Notes under the pieces: generated by a model | What the model was told of the DNA's origin: nothing | The model's database searches: none | What the model saw: the letters and a program-made list of their open reading frames with translations, nothing else | Part shown: positions 1 through 9,009 of the stretch, in pieces | Numbering within the stretch: position 1 is the first letter of the stretch | How the letters are laid out: every line of letters starts with the position of its first letter | Translations under genes and position numbers: made by a program | From: Lampris incognitus | Lineage: Eukaryota > Chordata > Actinopteri > Lampriformes > Lampridae | Assembly (NCBI RefSeq): GCF_029633865.1 | Contig: NC_079214.1 | Coordinates: forward strand, 25,965,000 to 26,028,999 | Direction: 5' to 3' | DNA: 64,000 bases

Positions 1-166
1 AAGTTTGATGTAAAAAAATCTTATTTCAAATACAAATCATTATTTCTAACCTTGTCAATGTCTTGACTCTATTTTCTATTCATTTCACAACATATGGTGG
101 TGAATAAGTGTGACTTTTCATGGAAAACACAAAATTGTTTGGGTGATCCCAAACTTTTGAACGGTA

Positions 167-169
<3 letters not shown>
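1..169. mobile_element. End of a palindromic Tc1 derivative (truncated by window edge)
   Basis: The sequence matches the outer end of the two complete 1197-bp palindromic elements at 7373-8569 and 13991-15187. It finishes with the same terminal motif (ACTTTTGAACGGTAGTG) and is followed by TA, the Tc1 target dinucleotide. At the position near the tip where the two arms of the complete copies differ (TG versus CG), this end has TG, like the right arm of the copy at 7373. Because the rest lies outside the window, it could instead be the end of a full-length parent element. Confidence 0.85.

Positions 170-200
<31 letters not shown>
170..200. repeat. (TA)n microsatellite at the element insertion site
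   Basis: About 15 TA dinucleotides follow the end of the Tc1 derivative directly. TA-rich DNA is a preferred Tc1/mariner target, so the element probably landed in this repeat. Confidence 0.85.
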
Positions 201-203
<3 letters not shown>

Positions 204-3100
204 GAACATGCATACATTGCCAGATGAATTATTTAAAAAATATTGGAATCATTAAATAAATTACACGTCTTAATTGCCATTTGTTTGTTTGACTTGTGTG
301 AAAATTTCCAAAAATAAAGATTAGGCCTATCAATATAAGTGAATTAATCCTCCCTTTCCTCGTGTCTAAATTCAACATCATATTTAACAAAGGTGATTCT
401 AAACTGCAACCAAGTTCTCTGTTTAGAAACGTCGACACATCAATCCAGAAAATCTTGCAGGCAAAATCTTTTTTTCTTTTCTTTGAAAAAGCCCGTTTGT
501 CAAGCCCACAAATGAGGTGCATCCGTCAAAGTGACGTATCCAGGGTTCCCATGCAGGGAGTGTGGGATTTGTTTGGGCATGCCCTGGAAGTTATCCTGAG
601 GGGGGGGGGGCACATGGGCAAATAAATGCCCCGTGCACTTCCACGAAGACACGCGCAGTTCGACCTTGCATTTCTAGGATCCAGTAAATAAGGAGCACGG
701 TAAGATCACTTTAATATCTTATAGATGCTGAGCCCCATGTTTGGCACATTATTTGAGTGCCTTAAAAAAACAGAGACATGCGAGATATTGAGGACAAACG
801 TTCCACTGTGGTCTTTGCTCAAGTATTTTTACACCCCCCTCCCAAACTTTGTGAGCTGCAGTTTTCAAAGCGTTGGCAGAGAAGACAAAATGGTCTTCAT
901 GGGATTATTGCAGTGACAGTTGCAAAGGATGGCGACAGGAATCAAAATCAATCCAGTCCAGTGGCCCTGCTTTGGTAAATGGCGCCTCTGTGAGGTACAA
1001 TTAGACCAGCTGCAGCATACAGCACTGCAACGTACTCTCAGGGCAGCTGTTATGTCATTATACAGCGTGGGCTATTTAGTATGTGGAAGTTCACAACCTG
1101 TTAAGTTTTATCTCTTGTGTCACCTCGTATCCATCCTGATGTACGTGGATTTCCAATGACAGGCTACAGTGGCCGAGTTGATTATTTTTGGCTTGAGGTG
1201 TCGTTGCTCTGCTGCTGGTCACGTTTCTTATCATAATGTTTTGGAGATACATCTATTGACTATGTAGTCATGTAATGCATAGTAGGAAGCACCCGATGCC
1301 TTGCTGTCATTAGATTTTAGTTAATTTTAAATTGGTCTGCAAATGTTGTTAAATTTGGGGGTTTAGTTTAACTTTAAATGGGTTTTTTTTATGTTAGTCT
1401 GACGCCTAATAATTTCATTGCTAGAAATGTGTGCCACTGCTGTATTGTTGTGCATTTGCTAATTATACTTGAAACGTGAAAACTTGTACCATAGGGTCCA
1501 TTTTAGTTGCGCATGTCTCTTGCAGTCGTTAAGTAGTAATGTGAGCAAAGCTTCAACCAGCCAGGAGAGGTCAGTGTTTGCACATGGATCACAAGAGGGA
1601 GCGCAGCTCCGAATGTTTTTCTGTTTTACGGTAAATCATGTTATAAACCCTGAATTGAAAACTACGGTGCTTATGTTAAGAAAATAACAGGAGCATTTTT
1701 ATTTGGTTTCCTAGTACGTCGTAGTCATGTACATGGAAGAGTCACTATGGTGCGTTTCCATCCAAAGTCCGAGGTCGGAATTTCCTAGTTGAATGTCCAA
1801 TTTCCGACCTCTAAGCCTTCCACGCGCACGACGCCAAACATTAAAAAAAAACAAAAAAAAAACATGGCTGACCGTGACAAACTGGTGTTTTGGCAGTTGT
1901 TCACACAAGTCAGTAAATACCGTATATTTCCAAATATTTTCGCTTTTTTTGTGGTATTTCGACGTTTTCCCGAATAACTTTTGTGCAGAGAAGATAACTT
2001 TCAGAGATTTTTACCAGCTACCTAATAACATTGACGACATATTTTGCCACCAATTTACATGCGGAACAGGTTTTACTTTATGATCATGTGTTACTTTAGT
2101 AAATACAGGCACATCGACTTTACGTTGCCTTTTAGCTGATGGTTTACCATTTACACTGTGCGCCCCCGTGGGTGCTGACATTGTTGTGTGACGTCGGGCA
2201 ACTGCTTCCCCATGAAATGGGGGGTTGATGGCTTTGCCCCGAGTTTGTAAGTGGGAACTGAGGCTGAGTGGCGTCCCCACTGTACTTTTTCTAGGAGGAG
2301 GTCGGAGAACCTCGACTTCCGAGTTGTCTGGAACAAAGCAGAACCAGTTACTGCGGTTTGCCTTTAGACTCGTGTACACATTTATGCACCACAAAGTTAC
2401 TGCATGCCGCTGCATTCTATCAAGCTATGTGTGCACACACATGTACGTGCATCCGTTCATGCGCATTGCAAGATGCAGCGGCTAGTTGGCGATAATATAC
2501 TGTTCCAACTCAGCTGTCACTCACTGTTCCCTGGTAGCCGAGCTGTGTGAGATATACTTTACATGTCTTTGCATGCCTAACAGTAACCAAATCTGCAGTG
2601 TTCAAGTTTCTATACAGAGGTTTCCATTCTCTCGTGCGTCTTCTGCTTGTTGAATATATTTTGCTTCATCTTTCCTTATATTATAGAGAGCAAATAACGT
2701 TTTTTTTTTGCAATAGGTAAAAAAAAGAAAAAAGTTTTCAACTAACATGTTTGCCACGGTTTTTACAAAAGAGGTATCAGTAACAATACCAGGGAGCAGG
2801 AGAAACAAACAGGAAAAACGGCTTGTCGTAAAACTAGAAAAACTGCATTGCTGGGTTTCTACTCATAGTGACACATGGAAAAGTTGAGAGCTTTTTCTTT
2901 TCTTTTTTGAGAGAGAGAGTTTTGCAGAATCTCAAGAACTGCTCTTTGTCTTTTTGACCTATGCCCATGAAATTGTCCTTATCATTTGCTTATCAGCTTT
3001 TTCTTATTGTATGTTGTTCCTTGGCTCCCATGAGCCCGGCTTGTGTGTGTGTTTTTTTTTTTCTGTACTTCAACTTGTTGAATGCCAGTGCCCTGCCCTC
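201..3100. other. Intergenic DNA upstream of the RNF128-like gene
   Basis: I see no gene here; the open frames are short, overlap on both strands and resemble nothing known to me. The stretch 1770-1812 holds a short hairpin (GAGGTCGGAA paired with TTCCGACCTC). Similar GAGGTCGGA words recur near 2295-2330, so 1745-2340 may be a decayed non-autonomous DNA transposon. A G-run (600-610) and an A/T-rich tract (2700-2735) are low complexity. Confidence 0.4.
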
Positions 3101-3103
3101 CAG

Positions 3104-3144
3104 GAGGAGTGTTCACTGGTCAAGGTTCAGGAAGATAACCAGAG
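3104..3144 (+). other. Possible 5' untranslated exon of the RNF128-like gene
   Basis: A pyrimidine-rich tract ending CCTCCAG precedes this stretch and a consensus donor (GAG|GTGAGT) follows it, about 200 bases upstream of the intronless coding region. That arrangement would fit a small noncoding exon spliced to a second exon carrying the start codon. I cannot identify the matching acceptor before 3350 with confidence, so this is a weak inference. Confidence 0.2.
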
Positions 3145-3349
3145 GTGAGTGGCTGACGCAAAGCCTGTGTTGTGTTACCAAAGTCTCATATCAGATTACT
3201 GTAGACAGCAGGTTGGGTGAAACTTAAGCCCTATTCAGATCGCTGTGACTCGAAGAACCAGGAACTGAAACTAAAGAGACTTCCCTGATAGACTAAAGAA
3301 GCTTTCCCAGACCACTTCATGTTGTTGTTTTGAAGAGAAGAGTGTTGCC

Positions 3350-4444
3350 ATGGGTAAGAAGACTGACCAGTGTTTGGTGCTTCTGTTGTTTCTGTCTGGG
3401 CTTGTCCAGTGTACGACTGCAATGATTTTCTGGACTGCCTTGGTGGATATAAGCTACTTCGACAACCAGATCAACGACACTGTCAACCGATATTGTGAAT
3501 GTGGGGTGTATGGTCGCAACTCTCCCCTGGAGGGGGCCTCAGGCATTGTAACACTGCCGAGCCACGACCCCAAAGGCTGTGGCCAAGATGTCGTCTACGG
3601 CCGTAACTCCAGCTCACCGCCCTGGATAGCCTTGGTAAAGAGGGGCAATTGCAGCTTTAGTGAGAAGATCATTGCTGCTGAGCGGAAGGGGGCAGCTGGC
3701 GTGGTGATTTACAATGTAGATGGCACTGGGAACAACACTACTCACATGACACACTCTGAGGTAACTGATATTGTGGCTATAATGATTGGAAACGACCATG
3801 GCATGGAAATCGTCAAATTGGTAAAGACTGGACTAGAGGTTACCATGGTTATTGAGGTAGGCAGTGCCCATGGATTATGGATGGATGCCTACTGGCTGTA
3901 CTTCCTCTCAATTGCCTTCTTCATTGTGACAGCAGCATCCATTGCCTACTTTGTGTTCATCTCTGCCCATCGTATTCACAGCATGCGAATGCAGAGGTGT
4001 GCTGAGAGAAAGCTGAAATCTGAGGCTAAGAAGGCAATTGGTCAGCTGCAGGTGTGCACGCTGAAGAGGGGGGACGCGGAGGTGGGGTCTGACTCTTACA
4101 TGTGCGCTGTGTGTATTGACGCCTACAAGGCAGGCGAGGTGGTGACAGTGCTCACATGTGGACATATCTTCCACAAGGCTTGCATTGAGCCCTGGCTGCT
4201 AGAGAAGAGGACCTGCCCCATGTGCAAGTGTGATATCTTGAAGGCCTTGGGGGTTGAGGAGGAGAGGAAGGACGAGAGAGCCTTGACGTCATCACCAGCG
4301 GCGGAAACTGTTATCACAGTGTCGGGGGGAGATCCAATGTATGAGGTTCCTCTGACTGACTCCCCAGCCCCTGACCCAGAGAGACATCAGCATCGCTATG
4401 ACAACAGAGCCTTTGAGGGAGACTCTCACTTTGCTACAGCGTAG
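3350..4444 (+). CDS. rnf128: RNF128/GRAIL-type RING-H2 E3 ubiquitin ligase, intronless (364 aa)
   Basis: Goliath-family ligases sit in endosomal and other endomembranes and ubiquitinate membrane cargo through a cytosolic RING. The protein starts with a signal peptide (about residues 1-24). A protease-associated domain (about 60-170) holds possible N-glycosylation sites at N42, N86, N100 and N128/129. One membrane helix follows (about 181-204). The RING-H2 zinc ligands are all present: C252, C255, C270, H272, H275, C278, C289 and C292. The motif after the RING (CKCDILKALG) and the GVYGRNSPLE segment near the N-terminus are typical of RNF128/GREUL1. The whole protein is in one uninterrupted frame, whereas mammalian RNF128 is split among several exons. 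This may therefore be a functional retrocopy or a fish-specific intronless paralogue. The ATG lies in GCCATGG, a good Kozak context. The family is certain; which RNF128-like paralogue it is remains open. Confidence 0.92.
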   Translation: MGKKTDQCLVLLLFLSGLVQCTTAMIFWTALVDISYFDNQINDTVNRYCECGVYGRNSPLEGASGIVTLPSHDPKGCGQDVVYGRNSSSPPWIALVKRGNCSFSEKIIAAERKGAAGVVIYNVDGTGNNTTHMTHSEVTDIVAIMIGNDHGMEIVKLVKTGLEVTMVIEVGSAHGLWMDAYWLYFLSIAFFIVTAASIAYFVFISAHRIHSMRMQRCAERKLKSEAKKAIGQLQVCTLKRGDAEVGSDSYMCAVCIDAYKAGEVVTVLTCGHIFHKACIEPWLLEKRTCPMCKCDILKALGVEEERKDERALTSSPAAETVITVSGGDPMYEVPLTDSPAPDPERHQHRYDNRAFEGDSHFATA

Positions 4445-4859
4445 ATGAGAACAACAACATCAACAATGGACCGGGACGGTGACGAAATCACATGTCGGAG
4501 TGGATTTTCCCATTTTATTCCTGGATATTTTGGACATTCCTGGATCTTTGAAATCAAACTAAATTGTTCCAGTAGCAGACCCCTGCCCTCCTTGTAATAC
4601 AAGCTTGCTTAAGTGACATTTCAAAGGACTTCTTTCCTCTTCAGTACCAAGTATCTTGTTGGCTATGTTGAAATGACAGAAATTGTTTCTAAAAGTTTGG
4701 GATACAGAGGGCCAGAATATAATCTGGCACTAAAAAAAAAGACCAAGTGTGTAAATTGGTAATAATATCATAATTGGCACATTCAGAACATCACCTTTTC
4801 AGAGCAGTTTGTTCACACACTTAGCATTAAGTCCAGATGTAAAGGCAGATGTATAGCCA
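4445..4859 (+). other. Probable 3' UTR of the RNF128-like gene
   Basis: Non-repetitive sequence follows the TAG stop without any other gene. I see no AATAAA before the Penelope-like fragment that begins near 4860. The first candidates are inside that fragment (about 5370) and at about 5853. The transcript may thus end in or beyond transposon sequence. The exact end cannot be set from the sequence. Confidence 0.35.
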
Positions 4860-5436
4860 GATCACAGAAAGTTGAATCAGTTCATCTGGACAAAACGTAC
4901 ATTGGGGAAACCAAACAGATGCTGACCAAGAGGATGGCACACCACAGAAGAGCTAATGCGTCAGGCTAGGACTCCGTAGTCGACACCCATCTACAGGTCA
5001 GTGGCCACTCTTTCAAGGATGAGGATGTGCACATCCTTGATAGGGGGGAACGCTGGTTTGAACAGGGAGTCAAACCAGCGTTCACATAGGCCATCTATGT
5101 GAAGAGGGAACAACCATCGCTGAACGGGGGGGGGGGGCTAAGAGTACATCTGTCACATCTTACAATGCTGTGACTGCAAACATTCCCCAGTCCTCTGTGA
5201 ATAGTACACATGGCCATTGAAACTCTAGTTAATGCTCATGGCAGTTTGCATATGAAACTGATGGTTGGTTTCGGTCGTTATGCCACTGTATTGTTTATAA
5301 GGGTGGGGGTACCTGCAGTGAGTTTAGACTGAAGAGGTCACTTAGATGAGTGATGAAACGTTTCTCACAATAAACGTTGTAGCCAGATGAACTGATTCAA
5401 CTTTCTGTGATTTCCTTACCTGGATTATTGAGCATG
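4860..5436 (+). mobile_element. Penelope-like element fragment with decayed GIY-YIG endonuclease
   Basis: Starting at 4898 the + strand reads YIGETKQMLTKRMAHHRRAN, then a stop, then HSFKDEDVHILD and, in the same region, ERWFEQGVK and IYVKREQPSLN. This is the C-terminal GIY-YIG nuclease of Penelope-like retroelements as found in fish. At least one stop and a short duplication (around 5042-5095) break it, and the reverse transcriptase is absent. The fragment is bounded by an inverted repeat: CACAGAAAGTTGAATCAG at 4864-4881 and its complement near 5390-5413. The same flanking sequence recurs at 20810 and 28887. Confidence 0.85.
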
Positions 5437-7011
5437 AAGACAGTATAGCCAGATCTCACCACGTCAAAAGTCTACACATGTCATCAAACAAGCCACCATA
5501 GGCCTGTTAGTGAGAAACACTTACTCGACTTTCCACAGCCTCTTAAGTTTTGCACGAGCTGAATTTCAGTATAAATTTGTGACTCTCAACAATTTCGCAA
5601 TTTACTTTACCATGTGTTCCAACAGACTTTAATTCTTTTTTGACCTAAAAGTGTCAGGATGCATGTATGAACACACCCAACAAGGCATTACTGGAAATGC
5701 TGGATAGTGCACATTGCACAGGGAGGACTGACATATGACACCCAGGGGGCGGGTACTCTTTATAAATTTGATTCATAGACACAATACCGTCATAAATCTT
5801 GAGGGATGATAGGTGTTTTCCAGTCATACTCACTCAAGAAAGACAGAACATGCAATAAATGCTCCATATCAGTCATGTGAAATCAGTCTACTCAAAGTAC
5901 CTTGTACCATGGGATATTACCTTTATCTTAGTGCCTTCTGTTGTTATAGTTGTTGTTGATGTAAAATCAAATTATTATGATATTGATATACCGAATTGTC
6001 AATCATCAAAATTATTTCTGAGTAGGTAATGGATTGTCTATTTCCAGATAAAAGATGTTTCTCTCCTTAAACATTCAACTCTGAAAAGTACATGTCCACA
6101 TGTTTTTATTGTTGACCAGGTCTTCCACTCTTCTTTTTTTTTAATACTGGAGGTCATTTTCTAAGGCCTACCTCTGTCACGGACGACTTTACACCACAAA
6201 AAATACAGGTGTGTGTAAGAAGTAAAACGACCTCTTGGTAACTTCATTTTTTTCCCCTCTGGTAGTGCTTTTCTGATTATGATGGGGTCTTGGTATAGTT
6301 TTTCTCTATTGAATCATTTTTTTCTTCACTGTATTTACAGATTCTTGGAGTCTTGAAGTCTTAAATTGTTCTGTAAAGATGAGTTTGACTTTGCTGCATT
6401 AAATCACATTGATGCTTATTAGAACACATTAAATCCCTCAAAATGAGGAAAACTTAATATGCATCCATGTTTGAAAGAGCAGTGCTTATGTGCCAGTGTT
6501 AACGTGTGCCTTTGCATGTGCGTGTGTGTGTGTCCATCAGTTTGCTTCTCAGAGTCATCACATGTCACTGCACATGACATTGTCACGTGCATGCAGGTCT
6601 ATGCACATATGTGTGGGCCATATCAGGCAAAGATAACTGGATTTTAAGTTGTGTCTCAAAGGAAGAGTGATGCAATGAAATATTTGTACGAATCCGAGTG
6701 ATGGAGACTGTAATTACTTCTGCACAGCAGCGAGTCAGACCTCTCACACAAAGAGCTTTGAGCTGGATAACCATCAGCATAGTGAGGCTGTAGTGGAGCC
6801 AGACCCAAGGCAAAGTGCGGACATGCAGCTACGTGTGGCTAAGGACAGAACTACTGACTGCTCCCCTTCACCCATCCCCACCATGAGATGGGGGTGTTTA
6901 AAAAGAAAATAACAGGAACTAGCACACCAGTGTGGTGTCGAGTGATATGGAGAATATTATTATCATGGTAACCACAGGGAATTATACACTGTCAATATAG
7001 TATAGCACAAT
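5437..7011. other. Intergenic stretch without a recognisable gene
   Basis: The region is AT-rich and mostly unique-looking. It holds a short GT-rich patch (about 6500-6535) and no convincing open frame. An AATAAA near 5853 might serve the RNF128-like transcript. Nothing else is supportable. Confidence 0.4.
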
Positions 7012-7360
7012 AAATCCCCGTGTTACCTCTGGCTTGGTCGGGCATCCCTACGGACTGAATTGGCCTTGTCTGTGGGTGAGAAGCTGGATGTGGATATGTG
7101 TCCAGCTCACTCAGGGCACCTGTTCGGGGGGAAGGGGGAACTGGGGGGAATAGTGTGATCCTCCCACGCGCTATGGCCTCCTGGTGAAACTTCTCACTAT
7201 CAGGTGAAAAGAAGCGGCTGGCGACTCCACATGTATCAGAGGAGGCATGTGGTAGTCTGCAGCCCTACCCAGATCGGCAGAGGGGATGGAGCAGTGACCA
7301 GGACAGCTCGGAAGAGTGGGGTAATTGGCCAGACACAACTGGGGAGTAAAAGGGGGGAGA
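7012..7360 (+). mobile_element. 5'-truncated tRNA-derived SINE
   Basis: This is the same family as 20868-21297 (minus strand). Shared blocks include the TTGGTCGGGCAT region, GTGAAGCTGGATGTGG-like words, the segment containing CACATGT..GAGGAGGCATGTGGTAGTCTGCAG, and the 3' end GGCCAGACACAACTGGGGAG. The copy begins inside the box-B-like segment (AAATCCCCG), so the tRNA-like head is missing. A (TA)n run separates it from the following Tc1 derivative. Confidence 0.75.
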
Positions 7361-7751
7361 TATATATATATACACTACCGTTCAAAAGTTTGGGATCACC
7401 CAAACAATTTCGTGTTTTCCATGAAAAGTCACACTTATTCACCACCATATGTTGTGAAATGAATAGAAAATAGAGTCAAGACATTGACAAGGTTAGAAAT
7501 AATGATTTGTATTTGAAATAAGATTTTTTTTACATCAAACTTTGCTTTCGTCAAAGAATCCTCCATTTGCAGCAATTACAGCATTGCAGACCTTTGGCAT
7601 TCTAGCTGTTAATTTGTTGAGGTAATCTGGAGAAATTGCACCCCACACTTCCAGAAGCAGCTCCCACAAGTTGGATTGGTTGGATGGGCACTTCTTTGAG
7701 CAGATTGAGTTTCTGGAGCATCACATTTGTGGGGTCAATTAAACGCTCAAA

Positions 7752-7946
7752 ATGGCCAGAAAAAGAGAACTTTCATCTGAAACTCGACAGTCTATTCTTG
7801 TTCTTAGAAATGAAGGCTATTCCATGCGAGAAATTGCTAAGAAATTGAAGATTTCCTACACCGGTGTGTACTACTCCCTTCAGAGGACAGCACAAACAGG
7901 CTCTAACAGGTACTATTTAATGAAGATGCCAGTTGGGGACCTGTGA
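7752..7946 (+). pseudogene. Tc1 transposase N-terminal fragment (64 aa), copy A short frame
   Basis: Residues 1-52 equal the first part of the convergent frame at 7903-8190, then 12 unrelated residues are read from the antisense spacer before a stop. It includes the first helix-turn-helix only. Confidence 0.75.
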
Positions 7947-8190
7947 GGCGTCTGTTTCTCAAACTAGAGACTCTAATGTACTTATCTTCTTGCTCAGTTG
8001 TGCAACGCGGCCTCCCACTTCTTTTTCTACTCTGGTTAGAGCCTGTTTGTGGTGTCCTCTGAAGGGAGTAGTACACACCGGTGTAGGAAATCTTCAATTT
8101 CTTAGCAATTTCTCGCATGGAATAGCCTTCATTTCTAAGAACAAGAATAGACTGTCGAGTTTCAGATGAAAGTTCTCTTTTTCTGGCCAT
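7903..8190 (-). pseudogene. Tc1 transposase N-terminal DNA-binding fragment (95 aa), copy A long frame
   Basis: The frame begins MARKRELSSETRQSIL and includes a helix-turn-helix of the paired-like PAI type (about residues 5-47, GYSMREIAKKLKISY). A basic GRPR AT-hook-like linker (about 57-62) and the start of the second DNA-binding subdomain (about 72-90) follow. It stops where the spacer meets the opposite arm, so all of the DDE catalytic domain is missing. If expressed, it could bind transposon ends without cutting them; that is inference. Confidence 0.8.
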
Positions 8191-8578
8191 TTTGAGCGTT
8201 TAATTGACCCCACAAATGTGATGCTCCAGAAACTCAATCTGCTCAAAGAAGTGCCCATCCAACCAATCCAACTTGTGGGAGCTGCTTCTGGAAGCGTGGG
8301 GTGCAATTTCTCCAGATTACCTCAACAAATTAACAGCTAGAATGCCAAAGGTCTGCAATGCTGTAATTGCTGCAAATGGAGGATTCTTTGACGAAAGCAA
8401 AGTTTGATGTAAAAAAAATCTTATTTCAAATACAAATCATTATTTCTAACCTTGTCAATGTCTTGACTCTATTTTCTATTCATTTCACAACATATGGTGG
8501 TGAATAAGTGTGACTTTTCATGGAAAACACAAAATTGTTTGGGTGATCCCAAACTTTTGAACGGTAATGTATATATAA

Positions 8579-8873
8579 AACTTCGTTAAAAGAAACACTC
8601 AATGGTAGGAAAAGTGCTCAACAGATAAGGAGCAAAATAATCCAGTGAGTCAAATAAATTCTTTAATAGACAGTACAAGACTGTTTCATGCCATAAGCAA
8701 TTCTCAGCTGTCAATAAAGCTATACGGGAAATAATTTTATTGACAGCTGAGGATTGCTTGTGGCAGGAAACAGGCTTGTACTGTCTCATAAAGAATTTAC
8801 TTGAATCACTGGATTATTTCGCTCCTTATCTGTTAAGCACTTTTCCTACAGTTGAGTTTCTTTTAACAAAGTT
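8579..8873. mobile_element. Palindromic MITE (foldback, 17-nt loop)
   Basis: Two arms of about 138 bp (8579-8718 and 8736-8873) are reverse complements with scattered mismatches, around a 17-nt loop (8719-8735). The tips are AACTTCGTTAAAAGAAAC and the complement of AACTTTGTTAAAAGAAAC. There is no coding capacity. I cannot assign a superfamily because no clear target duplication is visible; the element abuts other transposons on both sides. Confidence 0.8.
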
Positions 8874-8992
8874 GTGCATCTCAAAAGTTCATTATTTTCC
8901 ATAATTTAATTCAAAAAGTGAAACTTTCATATATTCTAGATTCATTACACATAAAGTGAAATATGTCAAGCCTTTTTTGTTTTAGTCTTGAT

Positions 8993-9009
8993 GATTATGG
9001 CTTACAGCT
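8993..9009. repeat. Target site duplication (17 bp), left of LINE
   Basis: GATTATGGCTTACAGCT here is repeated exactly at 12153-12169. The sequence belongs to the Tc1-like left arm, which shows that the retrotransposon inserted into it. Confidence 0.92.

Larger units (their letters stand above)
7373..8569 (-). mobile_element. Palindromic Tc1-like derivative, copy A (1197 bp)
   Basis: The element is flanked by TA on both sides (7371-7372 and 8570-8571). It consists of two inverted arms of 535 bp (7373-7907 and 8035-8569) around a 127-bp unique spacer. The arms appear about 99% identical; the few differences include CACACTTCC versus CACGCTTCC. Each arm carries the terminal repeat, the subterminal region and the first 52 codons of a Tc1 transposase, so two copies of the start face each other. 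The catalytic part is absent, which makes it non-autonomous. The spacer continues the minus-strand frame, so I assign minus orientation. An equally long copy in reverse orientation lies at 13991-15187. Confidence 0.93.

Noticed and set aside
7373-8569. Two complete convergent Tc1 elements
   Set aside because: Neither arm contains a catalytic domain, there is only one pair of outer TA sites, and copy B repeats the same structure with the same length.
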